Positions 57,611-64,000 of a stretch of DNA of 64,000 nucleotides are shown here, one piece after another. Source of the DNA: Bacillota bacterium (GTDB lineage: Bacteria > Bacillota > Clostridia > Christensenellales > Pumilibacteraceae); contig WRLT01000008.1 in the NCBI GenBank assembly GCA_009777485.1, forward strand, positions 19,757 through 83,756, written 5' to 3'. The position numbers were made by a program, and so were the translations under genes. Numbering within the stretch: position 1 is the first letter of the stretch; every line of letters starts with the position of its first letter. The notes below the pieces were generated by a model, which worked only from the letters and a program-made list of their open reading frames with translations, searched no databases and was not told where the DNA came from.

Positions 57611-60600
57611 AAAAGCTAAAACTTTGGATAAAAACAGCATGGAAAACTAAGGGCTTTAAGGCATGGATGATTGCTTCGTCCGCATTTATGGTACTCTTAA
57701 TAACCGCGTCAATTGTAGCGTCGAGTGTTCCGCTGATTTACGGTACAATTAACTCTATGTGGGGCGGCGAGCGCAGAGTTTTGCGTTCAGGAGATCCCTC
57801 TCAATATATTCGCTACACGGCCGATTACGATTCTAAGGCTGAGGTTTTTGCTGCGGCAAACACCCTTAACGAATCCGTTATGGAAGAGGGAATTATCCTC
57901 TTAAAAAACGAAAATGAAGCTTTGCCGATAAGAACGCCTGTCAGCGCGCCAAGCCAAGTATCGGCAAGACCCAGTATTACCGTTTTCGGAAACAATTCGG
58001 TTAATTTGGTGTTAGGCGGTTCCGGTTCAAGCGCGGGCGTAGACGACAATGCAGGCGCGGCAACCTTGTATTCCAGTCTAGACGCGGCGGGTTTCTCCGT
58101 TAACCCTGTATTAAAAAATGCCTACGAAAACAACGGCATCAACAGGCCTACCGCTAAAAACGAAGTGCCTGACATGGGTTCTATCCTAACAGGCTACCCG
58201 ATTTTTGAAGCCCCTAAGTCTATTTATGAAAATGTACGCCAAAGCTACGCAAATTACAACGACGCGGCGTTGGTAGTTGTCAGCCGCCTTGCGGGCGAGG
58301 GCTACGATTTGCCGCGCACCATGTTTTGGAACGGTACCAACTATATAACGTGGACGGGCTCTCAGCCTGTAACGGGTGCACGCAGTGTAACCGACCACTA
58401 CCTTCAACTAGACCAAAACGAAACCGATATGCTGCAAGAGGCCGCCAGCCATTTCAGCAAGGTAATTGTAATTATTAACTGTGCCACTTCGATGGAGCTT
58501 GGCTTTTTAGACGACCCCGGCCATTATGCGTACCAATCCAATATCCAAGCGGCACTGTGGATAGGCACGCCCGGCTTTTCAGGCATTAACGCGTTGGGAC
58601 GGGTTTTAAACGGCTTAGTCAATCCCTCCGGCAAAACGGTTAATGTTTTCGCGCGGGATTTCAAAACAGACCCCACATGGAACAACTTTGGCAACAACCT
58701 AGAACAAAACGGCAATCGCTACAGGGTAAACGGCCAAAGCAGAAACGCATTTTTTGTAGAATACGAAGAAGGCATTTACGTAGGCTACCGTTATTGGGAA
58801 ACACGCGGCCATATCGAGGGCGATACGCCGTACATAACAGACGGCACTGCCGTACCGCACATCAACGGAACCGAAACTACGGTTTGGGACAATTGGTACC
58901 ATGCACACGTGGTTTTCCCCTTAGGTTTCGGTCTTAGCTATACCAATTTTCAATGGGCGGTTACCGAAACTGCCCATGCAAACAACGCAACACTTAACGG
59001 TACAGACGAGATTTCCGTAACCGTCAGGGTTACAAACAGCGGAACGGTTGCGGGTAAAGAAGTGGTTCAGCTATACTTTACTGCCCCGTATACCGATAAC
59101 GGCATAGAAAAAGCGCATGTGGTTCTGGGCGCGTTCGGTAAAACAAAGCTAATTTCAGCGGGCGGAATTGATTACGACGACATCACACTTACCTTTAACG
59201 TCCGCAATATGGCGTCGTACGATTGGAATGATTTAAACGGCAATGATTTTAGGGGCTACGAATTAGACGCGGGCGAATATCAGGTTAGAGTTATGCGGGA
59301 TTCAAATACGCAAACAGCTTTCTTCAGCTATACGCTTCCCGCAGTTCGGTATCAAACAGACTCGGCAACAAACAACCCGATAAACGTAGATATGTTTAAG
59401 GGTGAGGGCGACTATATTGAAAGTCGCGGCGGCTTTATGACGCGTATGGATTTTGACGGTACGTGGCCCACATTAGTTACAGACGCCTGCCGTGAAACAA
59501 GCATAGATATTATCAGCGCAATGAATTACGAGCCGGAAGATTCACCCTCCGACCCGTGGTATACCAACCAAATGCCCGCGCAGAGCCAACGGGTTATAAA
59601 ATACAACCGAACCATAAAGCTGTACGAACTTATCGAAAAAGACGGCACACGGATTGCATACGAGGATCCGCTATGGGACGATTTTATGGATCAGCTTACG
59701 GTAGAGCAAATGCGAACACTGGTCAGTACAGGAAACTTTACAACCATGCACCTTTTAAATGTCGATAAGCCGGAAACTATCGATGCGGACGGTCCGATGG
59801 GCTTTGCTATTTTCATGGGAAATCCTGCCGTTTACGATACAGCGTATTACGCAAGCGCGTGTGTTGTGGGTGCAACATGGAACGAAGAGCTGGCGTTTAA
59901 AATGGGCGAAATGATTGGAAACGAGGGGCTTATCGGAGACGAAAGGGGCGACGGCAGGCCGTACTCAGGTTGGTACGCACCAGGCGTTAACATCCACCGT
60001 TCACAGTTCGGCGGAAGAAATTTTGAGTATTATTCCGAGGACGGGCTTTTTAGCGGCAAAATGGCGTCTGCAATCATTCGCGGCGCACAATCAAAGGGCG
60101 TGTATACGTACTTAAAACATTTCGCACTTAACGACCAAGAAACAACCAGAGATGCAAACGGGCTTATAACGTGGGCAAACGAGCAGTCCATGCGCGAAAT
60201 TTACTTTTTACCGTTTGAATTAGCGGTTAAAGAAGGCGGAACTACTGCAATCATGTCGGCGTTTAACCGTGTAGGAACGGTTTGGGCAGGCGGCGACCAT
60301 AGGCTTTTAACCAGGCTTTTGCGCGAGGAATGGGGATTTAGGGGCATGGTAATTACCGACTTCAACATTCCCGCTAACCGCTTTATGGACGTAAATCAAA
60401 TGATTCGCGCGGGCGGCGACCTCTCTTTAAGCGCGGGCAATAAGGTTCCTTCGGGCAATTCCGCTACCACCGTTGCCGCGCTTAGAAACGCATCAAAAAA
60501 CATTTTATACACCGTTGCACACAGCAACGCCATGAACGGACATGGCGAGGGCGTGCGGTTCACTTACCGAATCCCGCTATGGCTTGTGCGGCTAAGCCTT

Positions 60601-60780
60601 ACCATTTTCGGCGTGTTCTTACTATGCTGCGCCTTAGGGGTTATGACGGTTGCGCTGTCGGTTAAAAAAGCTAACCGCCGTGAAACTGCTGCGCCGGAAA
60701 ATAATTCGCCGGAAAACACTGCGCAGGACACTGCACCGGAAAATGCTGTACCGATAGAAGTATCCGACAGCACAGAGTAA
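57607..60780 (+). CDS. Second membrane-anchored GH3 glycosidase, permuted domain order
   Basis: The 1057-residue paralogue of the preceding enzyme has an N-terminal TM anchor (about 18-45), the GH3 C-terminal domain (Glu231 in AGEGYD), the FnIII-like domain, the GH3 N-terminal barrel (nucleophile Asp918 in VITDFN), a C-terminal TM helix (about 990-1015) and a polar tail rich in Pro-Glu-Asn. It lacks the He_PIG repeats. Both catalytic residues are kept. Two TM anchors should hold both ends at the membrane with the catalytic part outside. It is translationally coupled to the first GH3 gene. Confidence 0.88.
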   Translation: MKKLKLWIKTAWKTKGFKAWMIASSAFMVLLITASIVASSVPLIYGTINSMWGGERRVLRSGDPSQYIRYTADYDSKAEVFAAANTLNESVMEEGIILLKNENEALPIRTPVSAPSQVSARPSITVFGNNSVNLVLGGSGSSAGVDDNAGAATLYSSLDAAGFSVNPVLKNAYENNGINRPTAKNEVPDMGSILTGYPIFEAPKSIYENVRQSYANYNDAALVVVSRLAGEGYDLPRTMFWNGTNYITWTGSQPVTGARSVTDHYLQLDQNETDMLQEAASHFSKVIVIINCATSMELGFLDDPGHYAYQSNIQAALWIGTPGFSGINALGRVLNGLVNPSGKTVNVFARDFKTDPTWNNFGNNLEQNGNRYRVNGQSRNAFFVEYEEGIYVGYRYWETRGHIEGDTPYITDGTAVPHINGTETTVWDNWYHAHVVFPLGFGLSYTNFQWAVTETAHANNATLNGTDEISVTVRVTNSGTVAGKEVVQLYFTAPYTDNGIEKAHVVLGAFGKTKLISAGGIDYDDITLTFNVRNMASYDWNDLNGNDFRGYELDAGEYQVRVMRDSNTQTAFFSYTLPAVRYQTDSATNNPINVDMFKGEGDYIESRGGFMTRMDFDGTWPTLVTDACRETSIDIISAMNYEPEDSPSDPWYTNQMPAQSQRVIKYNRTIKLYELIEKDGTRIAYEDPLWDDFMDQLTVEQMRTLVSTGNFTTMHLLNVDKPETIDADGPMGFAIFMGNPAVYDTAYYASACVVGATWNEELAFKMGEMIGNEGLIGDERGDGRPYSGWYAPGVNIHRSQFGGRNFEYYSEDGLFSGKMASAIIRGAQSKGVYTYLKHFALNDQETTRDANGLITWANEQSMREIYFLPFELAVKEGGTTAIMSAFNRVGTVWAGGDHRLLTRLLREEWGFRGMVITDFNIPANRFMDVNQMIRAGGDLSLSAGNKVPSGNSATTVAALRNASKNILYTVAHSNAMNGHGEGVRFTYRIPLWLVRLSLTIFGVFLLCCALGVMTVALSVKKANRRETAAPENNSPENTAQDTAPENAVPIEVSDSTE

Positions 60781-60826
60781 CTAAAAAATAAAAAAATAAA
60801 AAATAATTTTAAAGGAGAACTAAAAA

Positions 60827-61462
60827 ATGAAAAAAATGTTTGTACTCATCGCGGCGGTAATTTTATGCGCCGTAGGGCTGTTCGGGCTTGCCGGTTGCAA
60901 GGACGACGAGGAAGAACTTCCTCCCGGGGTTAAAGAGTTCGTGTTCGAGGCCGAATACGTCGATTTAGACGGAAAAGCGTCTATTACGGCGTCTGGCTCC
61001 ATACAGGACGTAATGCTTGTTTTCGGAGACGGAACACAAGCCGACAAAAATCGCGGATGGAGCAACGGCTATTATATCCATTCAACCAGTGCCAACAATT
61101 TCCGTTTGGATTTTGTTATCACCTCTGATGCGGCGGCAGAAGCAACCATTATCCTGCGCCTAGGTTCGCTTTTCGGAACGGTTGCATTTAATGCTTCAAA
61201 TTATTCGGTAAGATTTAACGAAACAGCCGTTAATTTCGGCACCATTTCTCTTGCAGGCTCCACGGAAGAAGCTATGCAGTTTACAGATTACAGAATCCCT
61301 GTAACCGTACAACTGCTAGAAGGCGAAAACACCATCTCTCTAATTACGCTTAATAATACGTTTCAGGCGGGTAACGTAGGCGGACCGTCGGTAGACTGCA
61401 TTAAAGTCAGAACCACTGCCGCACTTACTTGGGACATCATAGACAACCCGTCCTTCCGTTAA
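60827..61462 (+). CDS. Carbohydrate-binding (CBM6/35-like) lipoprotein
   Basis: The 211-residue lipoprotein has lipobox GLAGC at about residue 24. The mature part starts with an acidic linker (KDDEEELPPG) and folds like a CBM6/CBM35 module: FEAEYVDLDG, then GWSNGYYI, a beta-strand series, LLEGENTISL and a final VDCIKV strand, the usual ending of such modules. It is the last gene of the operon with the two GH3 enzymes, so it is likely to bind the same glycan. AAAGGAG lies 8 bases upstream. Confidence 0.75.
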   Translation: MKKMFVLIAAVILCAVGLFGLAGCKDDEEELPPGVKEFVFEAEYVDLDGKASITASGSIQDVMLVFGDGTQADKNRGWSNGYYIHSTSANNFRLDFVITSDAAAEATIILRLGSLFGTVAFNASNYSVRFNETAVNFGTISLAGSTEEAMQFTDYRIPVTVQLLEGENTISLITLNNTFQAGNVGGPSVDCIKVRTTAALTWDIIDNPSFR

Positions 61463-61494
61463 TTTGCTTCTCATCATCCCTCCATATCATTTGT

Positions 61495-61527
61495 CAAAGC
61501 GTGGCTGAGTTTTCAGTCGCGCTTTTG
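61495..61527 (+). terminator. Terminator of the GH3/lipoprotein operon
   Basis: CAAAGCG and CGCTTTTG form the base of a stem (one bulge), with GCTGA/TCAGT above and the loop GTTT; a TTTTG tail follows. It lies 33 bases after the CBM lipoprotein stop. Confidence 0.6.
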
Positions 61528-61580
61528 ATAAATTAAATTCCTCCATTCTCATTATTACCAAAAACCCCAACCCCTAAAAA

Positions 61581-61692
61581 CCCTCTGAATCTAATCGCGG
61601 CAAGGGCGAAACTGGGGGACGGGGGAATGTGCTAGCAACCATTAAATTTACTCAAAGCCCAAGCACTTTGCCCCGTCCCCCTGTGTCGCCCG
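61581..61692. repeat. Palindromic repeat element, copy 1
   Basis: A direct repeat of about 110 bp, with a second copy at 61781-61893. Internally, GGGCGA and CTGGGGGACGGGG pair with CCCCGTCCCCC and TCGCCC, and GTGCT with AGCAC, so each copy can fold into one long hairpin like a MITE or REP element. No transposase is near. It forms part of the 777-base gene-free stretch 61463-62239, which also holds copy 2, an ATTCTCCATT-type simple repeat, the second CCCCTC-type repeat and AT-rich sequence with a promoter. Confidence 0.75.
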
Positions 61693-61741
61693 TATAACTG
61701 ACAACTTTCGGCTAAAATAATTAAATAAAATAATAGCAACA

Positions 61742-61771
61742 ATTCTCCATTTTCCATTCTCCATTCTCCAT
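61742..61771. repeat. Short tandem repeat of ATTCTCC units
   Basis: Units of the type ATTCTCC/TTTTCC repeated four times between the two long palindromic copies. Confidence 0.7.
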
Positions 61772-61780
61772 TAACAAATC

Positions 61781-61893
61781 CCTCTGTACCAATCGCGGCA
61801 AGGGCGAAACTGGGGGACGGGGGAAATGTGCTAGCAACCAATATACTTTTACAAAGCCTCAGCACTTTTGCCCCGTCCCCCTGTGTCGCCCGT
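61781..61893. repeat. Palindromic repeat element, copy 2
   Basis: The same element and orientation as copy 1, 200 bp further on. The arms are almost identical; the loop between GTGCTAGCAACCA and AGCACTTT differs most. Confidence 0.75.
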
Positions 61894-61941
61894 TGTTCAA
61901 CACAAACAGCACACTACTCCGTCCCTCTGTGTTACTCTGTG

Positions 61942-61995
61942 TTAAAAATTCCCCTCTTGAGGGGTGCCCCGTAGGGGCGGGGTGGAAAGAAAAGC
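61942..61995. repeat. Dispersed repeat, copy 2 (CCCCTC-tt-GAGGGG type)
   Basis: It matches 42784-42838 at both ends (AAATTCCCCTCTTGAGGGGTG and GGGGTGGAAAGAAAAGC); the middle differs (CCCCGTAGGGGC here). Confidence 0.7.
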
Positions 61996-62164
61996 TTGAA
62001 TTTAAATTCGCACTGTGCAGAAAAACCCCCACCCAAAAATCCACTCCCAAAAATTGTTAAAAGCCAAAATACCAAATAATGGCAAAAAATCACCCAAAAT
62101 CGGCGAAAAACGAAAAATTATTAACAAATTCACAATTTTTTATGTACAAATTATTAAAAAATGC

Positions 62165-62193
62165 TTGCAATGCGTATTTTTATCGTGTATAAT
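62165..62193 (+). promoter_or_regulatory. Promoter of the beta-helix surface protein gene
   Basis: TTGCAA at 62165-62170, a 17-base spacer and a consensus TATAAT at 62188-62193, 46 bases before the start codon. Confidence 0.75.
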
Positions 62194-62239
62194 GCCTATA
62201 CAGTATTAAAAACCCACAAAAAATTACGGAGAAATACGT

Positions 62240-64000
62240 ATGAGAACACCTTGCACACATCAAAAGCATAAACGCATAATCGCCCTTTCACTGATAGCCG
62301 TATTAATTTTAGCGGTAGTATTGCCGCTGTTAGCCTTTGCCCCGCGCACTGCACACACCGCGCACGCATCCGATATGCCGCCCGCAAACCCCACAGGAAC
62401 GTTCAATCTATCCACAGGTGCTTGGAACGCGGGGGGGGGGGGGTAATGCAACCTTTAATAGCGATACAGGCGTTTTAACCGTACACAACGGTGCGGATAT
62501 CATAATAACAGGGAATAGTACTACGATTACAAATATAGTCGTAGAAGAAAACGCAACAGTAACAATTACAACGAGCGGCATGGGCGTAATGCCTAGTGTG
62601 ATAAATTTGTCCGGTATTTTTATAATAGGGTCTGGTGCCAACGTAAGCCTTTACTTAAACGGTAGGAACTATATTCTTTATTCTGGTTCTCTGGGCACTA
62701 GAACCAATGCGTCGTGTATTGTTGTATCGCAAAATGCAACCCTAACCATTGGCGGTACAGGAAATACAATAGTAGGTGCAGGGGGTCCTGTTTCTAGCGG
62801 TGGTATTCGTGTTGACGGAAATCTAATCATTAACAGCGGAGGTTTTGATGTCGAAAGCATATCACATGCCATAGGCGGGGATAATTTTGGCAGTATCACC
62901 ATTAACGGCGGCACTATTCGCGCGGTAGCTGCATCAAGCAATAGTACTAGTACTGGCAATCATTGTGCAGGGATAGGCGGCGGAGGCGGAAATATCACCA
63001 TAAACGGCGGTACGGTTTCAGCGATTGGTGGTCATTCTTTAGGTGCAGGCATAGGCAGCGGCAGAGGCTTATCAATGGGTAGTATCACCATAAACGGCGG
63101 TACGGTTTCAGCGATTGGTGGTTATCGAATGATGGGTATCGGTGCTGCACAAGAGGGTAGCGTAGACAGCATCACCATAAGCGGCGGCGTAGTTTTTGCA
63201 ACAGGCATCGGAGAAAGCCCGTCAAGTGTTTCGTCTACCGATGTGGTTATCGAGGGCGGAATAGTAGCCGCCGTTGGAAGAGGAGTAGTAGCCACAAGCT
63301 TGACGCAAACGGACGGTATTTTACTTGCGCCCGTACTAAACGTACAAACCGACACCTTTACGGGCGGCAGACGCACCATAGACCCTGTTATCAATATAGA
63401 AAACGAGTTTTATAACTTAATAGACGGCGCGGCACAGCAAGCAGAGGACGCGCAGTTAGACGCTGCCAAAACGGCGGCGGTTGCACAACTAAACGCGCAC
63501 GCGGCTACACTAGATTACGAGGGCGATGTACAAGTATATATAGACGAAATTCAAGACGCCGCGGATATTGCCGCAGTTACCTCCGCTTTGGTTTCTGCCC
63601 TAAACGCCCTCAACGCGGACGCTGCCGAAAAAGCCGCACAAGAGGCCGCCGAACAGTTGGCGCAAGAAAAGCTTGACGAGGCTAAGCTTGCCGCAATCGC
63701 CGAGTTAGAGGCATTTGTGCAAATCGTAGAATACACTAGCAGTCTTTCGGCATTTACAAGCGCCATTAACGCTGCCGACACCATAGACGCGGTTACAGCG
63801 GCTTTGGTTAGTGCAATCGACGCCATTATAGAGGCGGTTGCCCCCGGCTTCGACACCACCGTAGAGGGTCAGTTAGCCCTAGCCAAAAGCGCGGCAATTC
63901 TGCAAATAGAGGCCTACGCGGCACTGGTAGAGTACGAGGGCAGTATAACCCCATACCTCAACGCCATAAACAACGCAGGTAGTATAGCTTTCGTAGCGGA
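62240..64000 (+). CDS. Secreted beta-helix surface protein, frame broken at a G13 tract, 3' partial
   Basis: The gene starts at ATG 62240 with GGAG upstream and encodes a signal peptide (basic QKHKR, a hydrophobic stretch, cleavage near AHAS). In the deposited sequence the frame stops at 62446, just after a run of 13 G. From 62442 the next frame is open with no stop to the window edge and continues the protein naturally (GGGG-NATFNSD). Twelve G would give one intact frame. The body has beta-helix repeats of the type ITINGGTVSAIGG, then alanine-rich helical repeats of about 60 residues (about 63430 onward; for example ALVEYEG and ALVSAIDAI), FIVAR-like in style. Either the gene is phase-OFF or the G count is an assembly error. 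Confidence 0.75.
62431..62443 (+). repeat. Homopolymeric G tract (13 G)
   Basis: Thirteen consecutive G at codon 65 or so of the surface protein gene, encoding glycines. The length decides whether the frame continues. Confidence 0.85.
62993..63122 (+). repeat. Two 40-bp direct repeats encoding beta-helix turns
   Basis: Identical 40-base copies at 62993-63032 and 63083-63122, period 90 bp, encoding ITINGGTVSAIGG in the open frame. Confidence 0.85.

Overview
The window comes from an uncultured-looking member of the Bacillota, most likely class Clostridia. The evidence is clostridial family forms: a single-chain PurL of about 1240 residues, a type-2 IleRS of 1040 residues, a Firmicutes-type GalT, a type III glutamine synthetase, DapL, and a NuoE/NuoF/NuoG-GltD electron-bifurcating complex. 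Shine-Dalgarno sites are strong, promoters are close to TTGACA-17-TATAAT, and Gram-positive-style lipoprotein signals are present. All supported genes except one lipoprotein (27070-27669) read on the + strand. No rRNA, tRNA, CRISPR array or insertion sequence was seen.

Layout. (1) 1-10608: carB (5' cut by the window edge), guaA, pyrG, a hisH/hisF-like pair and purL form one tightly overlapping operon of glutamine amidotransferases. (2) 10605-16981: argG and argH, then a two-subunit fumarase and malic enzyme (a route from arginine-pathway fumarate to pyruvate), then dapL. (3) 17000-22112: a small membrane protein, lysA behind a leader terminator, and gatCAB. (4) 22114-27073: a split glutamate synthase in five genes. 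(5) 27070-30665: a lipoprotein on the minus strand, then an AmiS/UreI-type membrane protein and glutamine synthetase III behind a doubled leader terminator. (6) 30783-35763: a three-gene Stn-type (Sporomusa-type Nfn) transhydrogenase. (7) 35805-37746: gdhA behind another leader terminator, with a half-length DapF-like protein. (8) 37945-45633: a lipoprotein, ileS, a methyltransferase, a pseudouridine synthase and a GalT with a duplicated N-terminal domain. (9) 45855-61462: a tyrosine recombinase, a candidate invertible promoter, then two large Ig-domain lipoproteins, two membrane-anchored GH3 glycosidases and a carbohydrate-binding lipoprotein. (10) 61463-62239: repeat-rich spacer. (11) 62240 to the edge: a beta-helix surface protein whose frame is broken by a 13-G tract.

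How it works together. Regions 1 to 7 read as a nitrogen island: glutamine and glutamate are made (GlnN, GdhA, glutamate synthase, possible ammonia/urea/amide uptake) and spent by amide-transfer enzymes (CarB, GuaA, PyrG, HisH, PurL, GatA). Four leader hairpins ahead of lysA, amiS-glnN (two copies) and gdhA share a hexaloop RAAGGY that overlaps an intrinsic terminator, which suggests a common antitermination control.

The most striking structure is at 46830-47022. Two 31-bp inverted repeats differing at one base flank a 131-bp AT-rich segment right after a tyrosine recombinase gene. The best promoter inside that segment points away from the glycosidase/lipoprotein operon, as expected for a phase-variable switch in the OFF state. 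Together with the G13 tract downstream, this suggests that surface glycan-related functions are phase variable. The functional interpretations rest on sequence reading only; no search or folding program was run.
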